Source: an uncultured Paraprevotella sp.
GTDB taxonomy: Bacteria > Bacteroidota > Bacteroidia > Bacteroidales > Bacteroidaceae
Length of the DNA stretch: 64,000 nucleotides
Assembly (NCBI GenBank): GCA_944320765.1
Contig: CALUIS010000002.1
Location: 1 to 64,000 of the forward strand
Direction of reading: 5' to 3'
This document shows positions 1-8,121 of this stretch, piece by piece. The notes beneath the pieces are model-generated. The model was not told the origin of the DNA, ran no database searches, and worked only from the letters and a program-made list of their open reading frames with translations. The number at the start of each line of letters is the position of its first letter. Position 1 is the stretch's first letter. Made by a program: the position numbers and the translations under genes.

Positions 1-665
1 TGTTTCAAGACTGGAATTTTGCAGGGTGTAGCTGCCAGTTTCTTGACTTCATCAAGTGTCAGATACTCTTTCTTGACCTCTTTCCATTCAATCTTTTCCA
101 GGAAGTCGTTTAAGTTCTCACGCAACATCTTTTCTTTATAGGCTATTTTCAACAGAGCTCGGAAAGTAGAATAATAGCCGGCTGCCGAATTGCGTGAGAT
201 GTAAGCATTGGGATGATTGATTTGTTTGCATTTGAGCAGGTAATCCCTGAACTTCTCACACAGTTCCACGGTGACATCGCCAAAGGTGCATTTGCCACCG
301 ACAAATTTCTCGAAGTGGTTGTAAACACAATCCCATTTCTCATACTTTTCCCGTGCCTTTGTCCGGAAGTAGGCGAGGAAATCTACCTTTTGCTTGTTCT
401 TGTCCAGGAACCCGAATTCTTCATTGATAAGCGACTGGACACGGATACAGCGGATTGCCTCTGCCTTGTTCAGCATATCCTGATTGAACATTCTTTGCTG
501 CTCGTTCTTGGGCTTGGCATAGATGTAGATGCCGAGGAATTCCCGGCGACTCATCTTCATCGTGTAAGGATTGCGGATGGCCGGATAATAATCCAGATAA
601 AGAGATATACGGTCGTTACGCAATGGCTTTTGTCTCAAAGTTACGTTGGTGCATGTAAGTGTCAT
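1..665 (-). CDS. Tyrosine recombinase (integrase), 3' part cut by window edge
   Basis: Site-specific recombinase of the Bacteroides mobile-element type. The reading frame opens with ATG at 665 (MTLTCTNVTLRQKPL) and stays open to base 1, giving about 221 residues. The visible part is the arm-binding and SAM-like core-binding region, including LDYYPAIRNPYT and the segment YNHFEKFVGGKCTFGDVTV, followed by YLTLDEVKKLAATP, which normally leads into the catalytic domain. The R-K-HxxR-H-Y residues would lie beyond the left edge and cannot be checked. The gene lies 92 bp downstream of an excisionase-like HTH gene on the same strand. Base composition is clearly AT-richer than the chromosome from mnmE onwards, as expected for an acquired element. 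Confidence 0.8.
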   Translation of the reverse strand, partial: MTLTCTNVTLRQKPLRNDRISLYLDYYPAIRNPYTMKMSRREFLGIYIYAKPKNEQQRMFNQDMLNKAEAIRCIRVQSLINEEFGFLDKNKQKVDFLAYFRTKAREKYEKWDCVYNHFEKFVGGKCTFGDVTVELCEKFRDYLLKCKQINHPNAYISRNSAAGYYSTFRALLKIAYKEKMLRENLNDFLEKIEWKEVKKEYLTLDEVKKLAATPCKIPVLK

Positions 666-757
666 AGCTATATTGTTTTTTGATTAATACTTGTTTTTGT
701 TGCAAATAAAATAGGTGTTCTAATGGTGGTATTTATCACCGGAAAATAACTTTCGGC

Positions 758-1669
758 TCATTCTATCTTTGGAGGCTCAAAGAACTTGTCCAACTCTGCC
801 CGCAGGATCTTGGTATATTTACCGACCTTGATACGGGGAATATTATGGTATTTCACATAGTGGTAGAGTTGATCCCGCGTCAAATTGAATCGCTCCATCG
901 CTTCGGCAATGGTGTAGTATTTGGGCTCTTCGGGAGCTATGAGACCTTTGGCAATGTCCACATGCTTTTGGGAGTAGAACATCATGATGCCGACTTTCTT
1001 TTTAGGAATGGCATTCTTTGATACAAAAGAATAGATGGCCGTTAATGTCATGCCGAACTTCTCCTGCATATCTTGCGTGCTGTACCATTCCTTGATTTCA
1101 GGATCGGGAGCTTTCTTTGCAAAGTAGTCATCAATATGCTTTTTGCTCCAATAGGTTTTCCCACGGTTAAATGTCCGGGGTATATTATGCTCTTTAGCTA
1201 TATGAAATATCCAGGAATCTTTGACACCGAATTTCTCTTTAATCTCATTGGTGGTATAGAAGTCTGTGATAGGGATTGTATCTTTGGGCATTCGATATTG
1301 ATAAGGCTTATTTTGAAGCATAGCATCAATATCAGTCCTCCTGATAAATGAAAGCCTACTGCTAATTTTAGACGCTTTAAGGTGACCTGCCTTTACCATG
1401 GTATAGATAGCTTGGCGAGATAGACCTAACAGACGTCCTGTTTCTGAAAAGGAAAGATATTCCTTCTCCTTAATGTCTTCAATGATGCGTTCAGTTTTCT
1501 GAACTTGAGTTTGTGACTCTGTTGTCTGCACTCGTTTTTTGCGTATGGCCCGTTTATAGGCAAAATTTGCACACCTGTGTGAACAGAACCTTGTAGAAAC
1601 TTTCTGAGCCTCGAATTCTTTACCGCACCACTCACAAATCTTTTTAATTCTAAAGTTACTAGTTGCCAT
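758..1669 (-). CDS. Zinc-finger plus four tandem helix-turn-helix domains, excisionase-like
   Basis: 303 residues. N-terminal zinc-finger-like cluster C12-x2-C15-x13-C29-x3-C33, then four repeats of an excisionase/MerR-like (HTH_17-type) helix-turn-helix at roughly 72-118, 137-184, 195-241 and 252-298. Each starts with a YxT/SxxE-type helix and ends in a basic wing (for example YHNIPRIKVGKY). It lies between the integrase and a cluster of CAAC repeats, so it probably acts as a recombination directionality factor or as a repressor of the element. That role is inferred from context. No enzymatic motif is seen. Composition is AT-rich like the integrase. Confidence 0.6.
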   Translation of the reverse strand: MATSNFRIKKICEWCGKEFEAQKVSTRFCSHRCANFAYKRAIRKKRVQTTESQTQVQKTERIIEDIKEKEYLSFSETGRLLGLSRQAIYTMVKAGHLKASKISSRLSFIRRTDIDAMLQNKPYQYRMPKDTIPITDFYTTNEIKEKFGVKDSWIFHIAKEHNIPRTFNRGKTYWSKKHIDDYFAKKAPDPEIKEWYSTQDMQEKFGMTLTAIYSFVSKNAIPKKKVGIMMFYSQKHVDIAKGLIAPEEPKYYTIAEAMERFNLTRDQLYHYVKYHNIPRIKVGKYTKILRAELDKFFEPPKIE

Positions 1670-1716
1670 TTTTACTTAATATTTAGGGGTTAATTCTCCT
1701 TCATTTCTCCTGTTTT

Positions 1717-1862
1717 TTGTCAACCATCGTAAACTATTGTCAACCATAGTCAACATTCTCCACGACCTTGCCAACGATAATCCTCGGATTTTCGTGGTGA
1801 GGTACACAGGAGGTACAAAAAATGGCGTAAAAAGGCTTAGCAACGATTATCAACGATACTTG
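1717..1862. repeat. Phased CAAC(C/G)AT-type repeats next to candidate att site
   Basis: Six copies of CAAC followed by CAT, ATT or GAT start at 1721, 1741, 1751, 1772, 1841 and 1851. TTGTCAACCAT occurs twice exactly 20 bp apart (1717, 1737). Spacings of 20, 10, 21 and 10 bp place most copies on one face of the helix. They fit integrase arm sites or binding sites for the multi-HTH protein encoded next door. The function is inferred. Confidence 0.55.
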
Positions 1863-1866
1863 TGCA

Positions 1867-1893
1867 ACAAAAAAGGCGCCCGTAAAGAGCGCC
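1867..1893 (-). terminator. Rho-independent terminator downstream of mnmE
   Basis: GGCGC (1875-1879) pairs with GCGCC (1889-1893). On the minus strand the stem is followed by a run of T residues (1869-1874). It lies 45 bp beyond the mnmE stop. It may belong to mnmE or to the inserted element. Confidence 0.7.
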
Positions 1894-1938
1894 ATATTAA
1901 TCGATTGTAATCAATTTAACTGTTTGGTAATCAAGTGT

Positions 1939-1956
1939 TTACTTTCCTATGCAGAA
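1939..1956 (-). other. Candidate attachment site: last 18 bp of mnmE
   Basis: The minus-strand 3' end of mnmE reads TTCTGCATAGGAAAGTAA and encodes FCIGK plus stop. From memory, the SGI1-type islands of enterobacteria insert in the last 18 bp of mnmE/trmE at a very similar sequence, because FCIGK is nearly invariant. Here the repeats, HTH gene and integrase begin immediately beyond the stop codon. The second copy would lie off the left edge, so the site is only a candidate. Confidence 0.35.
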
Positions 1957-3348
1957 ATTCTTAAAGATGTTGCCTAAGACTTCATCGGTGGTGATTTCGC
2001 CGCCGGTGATTTCGGCGAGATGGAAGAGGCACTCGCGGAGGTCTTGGCTGACGAGGTCGTTGGGAAGGTGGGTATGGAGGCCGTCTTGCACGCGGCGGAT
2101 GTCGTCCAAGGCGCGGGAGAGGGCTTCGTAATGGCGGAGGTTGGTGACGACGATGTCTCCGCTGTTGATTTCCGGAAGAGCGGCGGCTTCCACCAATATG
2201 GATTGCAGGCGGGAGATACCTGTTTTCTCCTTGGCGGAGATTGGCAGTATTTCCGTTTTTTGGGGGAGGGCCATGGGGGTGGGGAGAAGGTGCACCCAGT
2301 CTGTGTCCGGCATTTGGTCGGCTTTGTTGAACAATATGATGAGCCGTTTGTCCAGGCAAAGGGGGAATATGCGGCTGGAGAGGGCTTCCATCTGGGTTTG
2401 GGCCTGTGTGCCGTCCACCACCCACAAGATGATGTTGGCTTGCTCCATTTTCTGGAAGCTTCGGGCGATGCCGATGCTTTCTATGGTGTCGTGGGTGTCG
2501 CGGATGCCGGCGGTGTCGATGAAGCGGAAGGTGATGCCTTGCAGGTTCACGGTGTCTTCGATGACATCGCGGGTCGTACCGTGTATGTCGCTGACGATGG
2601 CTTTGTCTTCGTTGAGCAACGTGTTGAGCAGGGTGGATTTCCCTGCGTTGGTTTCTCCTACGATGGCTACGGGTATGCCGTTTTTGAGCGCGTTGCCGAC
2701 GCTGAACGACTGGGTCAGCCGATGGATGACCTGCTCGATTTCCTCCGTGAGGGCCGACAGTTCGTTCCGGTCGGCGAATTCCAGTTCTTCGTGGTCACTG
2801 AAGTCCAGCTCCAGTTCCATCAGGGAGGTGAGATGGAGCAGTTTGTCGCGCAGGGCCGACAGTTCGCGGCTGAATCCGCCCCGCATCTGATTCATGGCCA
2901 TACGGTGGGTGGCGGCTGAGGAGGAGGCAATCAGGTCGGCCACAGCCTCGGCCTGGCTGAGGTCCATCTTGCCGTTCAGGAAGGCCCGTTGTGTGAATTC
3001 TCCGGGGCCGGCGGCCCGGCAACCTTGCCGGATGAGCAGTTGCACGACTTGCTGCAGGATGTAGGACGAGCCGTGGCAGGAGATTTCCACGCTGTCTTCA
3101 CCCGTGTAGGAGTGGGGGGCCTTGAAAAGGCTGACCAGTACTTCGTCTACAGTCTCCTCCTTTTCGTTGAGGATGCGACCGTAGGCAAGGGTATAGGCAT
3201 CTCGTGCTGATAGCGGAGCAGTGGTGGGACCGATAGGATGGAATATCCGGTCTGTGATGTTGAACGCTTTAGGACCGGAAACGCGGATAATGCCGATGGC
3301 TCCGCCCGGTGCGGTGGCGATGGCGCAGATGGTGTCTTGTGCGTACAT
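1939..3348 (-). CDS. mnmE: tRNA uridine-5-carboxymethylaminomethyl GTPase MnmE
   Basis: With MnmG, MnmE installs the cmnm5 group on the wobble uridine of certain tRNAs. 469 residues, normal length. N-terminal tetrahydrofolate-binding fold from MYAQDTICAIATAPGG. The GTPase domain has P-loop GETNAGKST (231-239), switch GTTRD (257-261) and DTAGI (278-282). The carboxyl end is the invariant FCIGK, whose cysteine is essential in the family. The gene is probably co-transcribed with the upstream nucleoside phosphorylase and sulfoxide reductase genes (24 bp gap to the latter). Its extreme 3' end may be an integration target. Confidence 0.97.
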   Translation of the reverse strand: MYAQDTICAIATAPGGAIGIIRVSGPKAFNITDRIFHPIGPTTAPLSARDAYTLAYGRILNEKEETVDEVLVSLFKAPHSYTGEDSVEISCHGSSYILQQVVQLLIRQGCRAAGPGEFTQRAFLNGKMDLSQAEAVADLIASSSAATHRMAMNQMRGGFSRELSALRDKLLHLTSLMELELDFSDHEELEFADRNELSALTEEIEQVIHRLTQSFSVGNALKNGIPVAIVGETNAGKSTLLNTLLNEDKAIVSDIHGTTRDVIEDTVNLQGITFRFIDTAGIRDTHDTIESIGIARSFQKMEQANIILWVVDGTQAQTQMEALSSRIFPLCLDKRLIILFNKADQMPDTDWVHLLPTPMALPQKTEILPISAKEKTGISRLQSILVEAAALPEINSGDIVVTNLRHYEALSRALDDIRRVQDGLHTHLPNDLVSQDLRECLFHLAEITGGEITTDEVLGNIFKNFCIGK

Positions 3349-3372
3349 GTGGTTGGTGTGTCTGTATGTGGG

Positions 3373-3861
3373 CTATGCGTAGAGTGTTTCGGCCATGAGG
3401 CGGACCAGCTGTTCCAGCCCCTCGCGGTCGGTGTCGTCAAAGTCGTCCGGCCTGTCGCTGTCTATGTCCAACACTCCTTTTATTACCTTATTATATATAA
3501 TAGGTATGACAATTTCCGAGCGGGACAAGGAACTGCAGGCGATATGTCCGGGAAAGGCATCTACATCCGGCACTACCAGTGTGCGGCCTTCCGCCCATGC
3601 CGTCCCGCACACGCCGCGTCCTTTGCGGATGCGGTAGCAGGCCACATCGCCCTGGAAAGGCCCCAGGATGAGGGTGTCGCCTTCCACCAGGTAGAAGCCT
3701 ACCCAAAAGAATCCGAACGCTTCTTTCAGTGCGGCGCTGGTGTTGGCCATCACGCTCACCTCATGCTTTTCTCCTTCTATGAGACCCGCGTATTGCGTGA
3801 GGAATTCCTCATACCGGGTCTTCTTGTCCTTTTCTTCTTTGGGGTAGAAATGAGATTCCAT
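3373..3861 (-). CDS. msrC: Free methionine-(R)-sulfoxide reductase (GAF domain)
   Basis: 162 residues, a single GAF domain of the fRMsr (YebR/MsrC) family, which reduces free methionine-R-sulfoxide in the cytoplasm. The family cysteines are present at C75 (GDVACYRI), C85 (GRGVCGTAW) and C109 (GHIACSS). The hallmark segments GFYLVEGDTLILGPFQG and SEIVIPIIYNKV are clear. An in-frame start 48 bp upstream exists, but it would overlap the preceding gene and add a non-conserved tail, so ATG 3861 (MESHFYPKEEK) is preferred. It lies 10 bp after the nucleoside phosphorylase gene and 24 bp before mnmE. Confidence 0.88.
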   Translation of the reverse strand: MESHFYPKEEKDKKTRYEEFLTQYAGLIEGEKHEVSVMANTSAALKEAFGFFWVGFYLVEGDTLILGPFQGDVACYRIRKGRGVCGTAWAEGRTLVVPDVDAFPGHIACSSLSRSEIVIPIIYNKVIKGVLDIDSDRPDDFDDTDREGLEQLVRLMAETLYA

Positions 3862-3871
3862 GACGGGAGAG

Positions 3872-4750
3872 TCAGATGCGGTCCAGCACCAGCCGGATGA
3901 GGTCGTCAATCTTGTTCTTGTATCCCGGGTCTGCCTCTCCGGCCACGCGGTTGGCGATGACCATGCAGCAGGTCGTGGCCCGGTGTCCCATCAGGCGGGC
4001 AAGTCCGGCCAATGCGGAACTTTCCATCTCGAAGTTCGTGATGTTCAGCCCGTTGTAGGAGAAGCTTTCGATTTTCTCGTTTTGGTGGGGGTCGGCGAGT
4101 GGCACGCGGAGCTGCCGTCCTTGCGGGCCGAAGAAACCGCCGCAGGCCACAGTCAGGCCGCGTACCATGTCCTGCCCGGCGATGCGTTCCACCAGTTCCG
4201 GGTGGGCGTCGACGACGTAGGGGGCTGGGGCGCACAAGTTGCCCGTCCATCCGAGATGGTCCAGCAAGGCGCGCTCCAACGGGAGGTCGCACACGGCGTT
4301 CCGTCCTTCGTAGAAGTTCAGCAGGCCGTCGAAGCCGATGGACTTCACCGAGCAGATGAAAGTGCCTACCGGCGTGTAGGGCTGCAGGCCGCCGCAGGTG
4401 CCGATGCGCACGATTTCCAAGGAACGCAGGGTGTCTTTTTCCGTGCGGGTCGCGAAGTCGATGTTGGCCAGCGCGTCAATTTCGTTCATCACGATGTCGA
4501 TGTTGTCGCAGCCTATGCCGGTGGAGATGACCGAGAGGCGTTTCCCCTGGTAGGTGCCGGTGATGGTCCTGAACTCGCGGCTTGCGATGTCGCATTCTTG
4601 TTGTTCGAAATGCGAGGCCACCACGGGTACGCGTCCCGGGTCGCCCACGAGAATGATTTTGTCGGCCAGTTGTTCCGGCTTCACGTGGAGGTGGAACACG
4701 CTGCCGTCTTCGTTGATGATCAGTTCGGAGGGGGCAAAATATTTTTTCAT
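3872..4750 (-). CDS. udp: Nucleoside phosphorylase, uridine phosphorylase-like
   Basis: 292 residues of the PNP_UDP_1 family; cleaves a nucleoside with phosphate to base and ribose-1-phosphate for salvage. Visible motifs are the phosphate-binding ILVGDPGRVP near residue 33, RIGTCGGLQPYTPVG near 114-128, and ITNFEMESSALAGLARLMG near 236-254, whose glutamate contacts the ribose. The overall fit is to uridine phosphorylases, but purine specificity is not excluded. It sits 31 bp downstream of the PD40 gene and 10 bp before msrC, so these genes may form one transcript. Confidence 0.88.
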   Translation of the reverse strand: MKKYFAPSELIINEDGSVFHLHVKPEQLADKIILVGDPGRVPVVASHFEQQECDIASREFRTITGTYQGKRLSVISTGIGCDNIDIVMNEIDALANIDFATRTEKDTLRSLEIVRIGTCGGLQPYTPVGTFICSVKSIGFDGLLNFYEGRNAVCDLPLERALLDHLGWTGNLCAPAPYVVDAHPELVERIAGQDMVRGLTVACGGFFGPQGRQLRVPLADPHQNEKIESFSYNGLNITNFEMESSALAGLARLMGHRATTCCMVIANRVAGEADPGYKNKIDDLIRLVLDRI

Positions 4751-4781
4751 AAGCGTCGCTTGTTAGGTTCTTTTTAAGAGG

Positions 4782-6035
4782 TTACTGTTTTTTTGCGCGG
4801 AAAGAGATTTCCAGGTTGCGGATGGCTTTCTCTTCCGTTTTCATGGCGGCCTTGTCTTTTTCGCATTGCTCCTCAATTTGTAGGATTTGTGAGGCGAGGG
4901 TCTGGCGTTGGCCTTCATTCGAGGCGGCGTAGCGGTCGCGCAGGGTCTGCAGGTGTTGTTGGTTCAGCTCCAGTTGCCGCATGTTCTTCATCCAGCGGGC
5001 CATGCGGTCGCGGGCCTCCTTCGACTGGAAGTCCTTCAGCAGCGTGTAGGTGGCCTGGTCGTTGATGACAAATTCAAAGTCTTTCTTCTTGACCGTCTTT
5101 TTGGGTGCGGCCAGTGCTTCCTGCAGTCGTTGGCGGGCTTCCTTCACGGCATCCTGGTCGCCCCAGGTGTCCGCGATGCGGGTCAGCAAGGCCCGCGGGG
5201 CCAGGTCTTCCGGCGGGTAGATGTTCGTGTCGTAAACCTTGCGGATGTCGTTGGGGATGAACACATAGATGCACACTTTGCCTTCCGGCTGGTTGCGGTC
5301 GGTGGCGAACCATCCCAGCTCGTTGAACTCGTCGATGGCCAGCATGTAGTCGTTGGCCGGCGAGTTGTAAGGCATTCCCAAGTTTTCGGGGTAGAGGAAT
5401 TTCTTCTCGTCCGTGTCGTAGCGGGTCACGAAGATGTCGTAGCCTCCGATGCTTTCCGGTCCTTTGGCGGCATAGTAGAGCGTCACGCCGTCCGACATCA
5501 TGAACGGGTAGTTCTGTATCTCGTCGCCTTCCAGCTCGCTCAGCTCATGGGGCGTTGTCCACTTGCCGCCCACGAGGTCGCTGGTGCAGAGGCTTTGGGA
5601 TTGTCCTTCGCCGCCGGGTTGGGCGAAGTAGGTTTTGTTTCCCAGTTCGGAGAGGTAGACCGTGCATCCGCTGGAGTCAGGCCGTTGGAAGAAGTCGGCA
5701 TAGGTGTGCAGCGTTCCGCTTTCCTCGCTCAGCTTGATGTGGCTCAGGAAAGTCTTCTTGTCCGTCACGAGGCTGTCGATGACGGTGAGCCGTTCCGTGG
5801 CCCGCATCATGGAGCGCATTTTCTCCACCTTCTGCAGCTGTTCCTCTTCCGCCGTGGTGGGCTGCCGTCTGCGTTTCAGCCGCTTGATGTCCTGGTTGAG
5901 CAGTTCTTCCGCCTGGTCGAACTGGTATTGGTTGATGTAGTCCTCGGCTGTGGCCTTGGCGTTCCGCTGCGCTTCGGCGGGGAGCGACAGGCCCAAGGCG
6001 CACAAGGCCGGAATCAGGTATTTCTTGATATGCAT
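4782..6035 (-). CDS. Secreted PD40/WD40-like repeat protein
   Basis: 417 residues. Signal peptide MHIKKYLIPALCALGLSLPAEAQ, a TPR-like helical segment (DYINQYQFDQAEELLNQDI), beta-propeller repeats of the PD40 kind (GGYDIFVTRYD near 205-215, YNSPANDYMLAIDEF), and a C-terminal coiled coil rich in E, K and Q. Such proteins are exported to the periplasm or the outer-membrane inner face in Bacteroidetes. The substrate is unknown. A longer in-frame start lies 51 bp upstream, but a promoter-like box at 6058-6065 falls inside it, and the purine-rich AAAGGAG precedes ATG 6035, so the shorter start is chosen. Confidence 0.7.
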   Translation of the reverse strand: MHIKKYLIPALCALGLSLPAEAQRNAKATAEDYINQYQFDQAEELLNQDIKRLKRRRQPTTAEEEQLQKVEKMRSMMRATERLTVIDSLVTDKKTFLSHIKLSEESGTLHTYADFFQRPDSSGCTVYLSELGNKTYFAQPGGEGQSQSLCTSDLVGGKWTTPHELSELEGDEIQNYPFMMSDGVTLYYAAKGPESIGGYDIFVTRYDTDEKKFLYPENLGMPYNSPANDYMLAIDEFNELGWFATDRNQPEGKVCIYVFIPNDIRKVYDTNIYPPEDLAPRALLTRIADTWGDQDAVKEARQRLQEALAAPKKTVKKKDFEFVINDQATYTLLKDFQSKEARDRMARWMKNMRQLELNQQHLQTLRDRYAASNEGQRQTLASQILQIEEQCEKDKAAMKTEEKAIRNLEISFRAKKQ

Positions 6036-6057
6036 TGCGTTTTCTCCTTTGTTTATC

Positions 6058-6087
6058 CAAAGGTAGGGATAATTTTCCGAATCCACA
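6058..6087 (-). promoter_or_regulatory. Bacteroides-type promoter for the PD40 gene
   Basis: TACCTTTG (-7 box, 6058-6065) with a weak TGTGG -33 element near 6083-6087. It predicts a leader of about 16 nt before ATG 6035 and argues against the longer reading frame. Confidence 0.5.
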
Positions 6088-6108
6088 TGGTTTCCCCGTA
6101 ATATTTAA

Positions 6109-6394
6109 TCAAAACTTGCATATCATGTCATCCAGTCCGATGACTTCTACTTTGGGAAAATCTGTTTTGGATAAGATGTCATAATGGTGGTCTTCTGTCA
6201 CAATGAATCTGGCGTTTCCGGCTACTGCGCAATCTACGAACTTGTTGTCATCCGGATCTGTTGTTATGTTCCAATACTTCTTCAGATTCTTCCAATATTT
6301 CATTGGAGACACAGAGCTTATTGCGTCCTTCAAGTAATGAAAGCCATATTTTGTGGTAACGGCTTCTATGTGCGATGCATTGGATGATTTTTCC
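6109..6394 (-). pseudogene. Remnant of a PIN-family toxin gene (5' truncation, internal deletion and frameshift)
   Basis: Two PIN-family pieces lie in different frames on the minus strand. Starting near 6394, one frame reads GKIIQCIAHRSRYHKIW, then LSLLEGRNKLCVSNEILEE and SEEVLE, the N-terminal half of the COG1569 PIN toxins. A second frame gives WNITTDPDDNKFVDCAVAG and NARFIVTEDHHYDIL to the stop at 6109, the C-terminal half with the conserved DPDDNKF acidic motif. The first dozen residues carrying the initial catalytic Asp are missing because of an in-frame TAA. About 40 residues normally present between the halves are deleted around 6260. It cannot make an active ribonuclease. No antitoxin gene is visible beside it. 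Confidence 0.75.
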
Positions 6395-6493
6395 TTATGG
6401 CAAAAGTAGGGATTTGCGATGAATGAAACAAGAGATGGGGCGATTTTTCCATCTGATATCTCTCATATTGACAGTATGGGCTGGAACGGAGAG

Positions 6494-6532
6494 AAAACAA
6501 GCGGCGGCAGGCCGGGAAAGGCTTGCCGCCGC
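6494..6532 (-). terminator. Terminator of the BspA-like gene
   Basis: GCGGCGGCAGGCC / GGCTTGCCGCCGC stem (6501-6532), followed on the minus strand by TTGTTTTC. It lies 24 bp after the BspA-like stop codon. Confidence 0.85.
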
Positions 6533-6555
6533 GGGGGGATGGACGTGGTGCGGTA

Positions 6556-8088
6556 TTACAACTTGATCTTGACGCTCTTCTGCGGAGTCTTCACGATGTA
6601 GACGTGGTTGGCCGGCAGTGTGGTTTCCGTCCGGCTTCCGTCCGTGGTGAAGGATTTCATTTCGCTTCCGCTTTCGTCGTAGATGCGGATGAGGCTTCCG
6701 GGCGTGGCCTGGTCGATGACGAGGCGGCCTTCCTGTGCGTAGACTTTTGTCCCGTCTGCGGAGATGCCGCGCACGCCGTCGGAATCATATTGCTCGAAAG
6801 CCACGTTCAGGAAGGCGTTGCTGTAGAGTTCCGGCGTGGTGAAGCGGTTTTCAGCGTCCAGCATATAGGTGTAGTCCGTGCCATCGAGGGTGACCGAGTT
6901 GATGCGCCATCCGTCATAGGGCGTGATGCGGACGGTGCGCGTCTGGCCGTATTCGGCTTCCACTTCCACGTATCCGCTTTCCGCTTGCTGCACCGTGAGG
7001 GTGACGGGGATTTTCGTGAAGGTGACTTCTACCGTGACGGGGTCTTCGCCGATTTCCACGTTGCTGAAGTTCAAGCCTTCAATGGTGGAACTGTTTCCCT
7101 TTTCGTCGCGGACGGTAATAACGGTGCGATACCCTTCTTCGGGATAGGCGGAGATGTAGACTGATGAATTGGCATCAACGTTCCAGTCCAAGCTGCCGTT
7201 CTCCAAGGTTTGTCCAAGGAAGGTTACGTAGCCACCCCCATTGACGGTGACGGTCAGCAGGCGAACAGTCGGGTCGGCATATTCGGTTTCCATAATGTTG
7301 GTGAAGTTCTTCCATACAGTGGCGTTTTGGTAGACAGATTTGCAGCTTTGGGGAACGAGCAATGTGCCGTTGAGATAGGTTTCGGTGGGGAATACGGACT
7401 CATCGATGGCAATTGGTGTACTACTTTTGACAAAAACGGTATCCAGTTTGATGCAACCTCTGAACGTATTTTCACCCAAGTTGGTTAAGCTTCCCGGTAA
7501 TGTAACGGAAGATAAGTTTGCGCAGCTTTCAAATGCTCCAGAAGAGAGGTCGTCTCCTCTTTCAATGCTTTTCAAATTTTCAGGAAGGACAATGCTTTTT
7601 AAACTGTTGCATTCTTCAAATGTACCGGAACTGATAGTTTCCAGATTGTTGGGAAGTGAGATGGATTTTAAGTTTTTGCAACTACCAAATGCTATAATTC
7701 CGATGTAGGTCACACTGTTTGGGATTGCAATGGAATCGAGCTGGTCGCAATGGGAGAATGCCACTTCTTCTATTCTCGTAATGCTGGACGGCATATTGAT
7801 GGAGGTTATATCACTTTGGAAAAAAGCCCAATCACCTATCGCAGTCACGGTAAATGTCCTTTCGTTCCATTCTATAGTTTGTGGGATTGTAATTTCTCCA
7901 TAATAATTGCTGTGGCCTTTTTCTCCTTCATACGTCACCTCCACCGTCAAATCCTCCAGCGAGGTGACGTTGTAGAAGATTCCGTCCTTCTCGAAGTCAT
8001 AGGCTTGCGCGGTCGCAGTGGCGAACAATCCCATCATCAGGGTCGCCATCCATTTCTTAAAGTCTTTGTGTATCATATAAGTTTTCAT
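6556..8088 (-). CDS. BspA-like leucine-rich-repeat surface protein
   Basis: 510 residues. Signal peptide at 1-29 (MATLMMGLFATATAQA), then a run of LRR_5/BspA repeats between about 80 and 235, for example FSHCDQLDSIAIPNSVTYIG and CNSLKSIVLPENLKSI. These are followed by two beta-rich modules with YEEGYRT/YDGWRI-type segments and a C-terminal beta domain ending VYIVKTPQKSVKIKL, like a Bacteroidetes C-terminal secretion/sorting domain. Probably exported to the cell surface for adhesion or host interaction, which is inference from the family. The unusual mirror-image hairpin element lies directly upstream, between this gene and the kinase gene. Confidence 0.82.
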   Translation of the reverse strand: MKTYMIHKDFKKWMATLMMGLFATATAQAYDFEKDGIFYNVTSLEDLTVEVTYEGEKGHSNYYGEITIPQTIEWNERTFTVTAIGDWAFFQSDITSINMPSSITRIEEVAFSHCDQLDSIAIPNSVTYIGIIAFGSCKNLKSISLPNNLETISSGTFEECNSLKSIVLPENLKSIERGDDLSSGAFESCANLSSVTLPGSLTNLGENTFRGCIKLDTVFVKSSTPIAIDESVFPTETYLNGTLLVPQSCKSVYQNATVWKNFTNIMETEYADPTVRLLTVTVNGGGYVTFLGQTLENGSLDWNVDANSSVYISAYPEEGYRTVITVRDEKGNSSTIEGLNFSNVEIGEDPVTVEVTFTKIPVTLTVQQAESGYVEVEAEYGQTRTVRITPYDGWRINSVTLDGTDYTYMLDAENRFTTPELYSNAFLNVAFEQYDSDGVRGISADGTKVYAQEGRLVIDQATPGSLIRIYDESGSEMKSFTTDGSRTETTLPANHVYIVKTPQKSVKIKL

Positions 8089-8121
8089 TTTGTGCCGTCT
8101 GAACCCTCCGGCGGCATGGAT

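Noticed and set aside
4908..6101. Plus-strand frame of 397 codons
   Set aside because: Antisense to the PD40 gene; no motif, low-complexity Val/Gly/Arg composition.
6184..6387. 67-codon plus-strand frame over the PIN remnant
   Set aside because: Antisense shadow; the minus strand shows recognisable PIN sequence.
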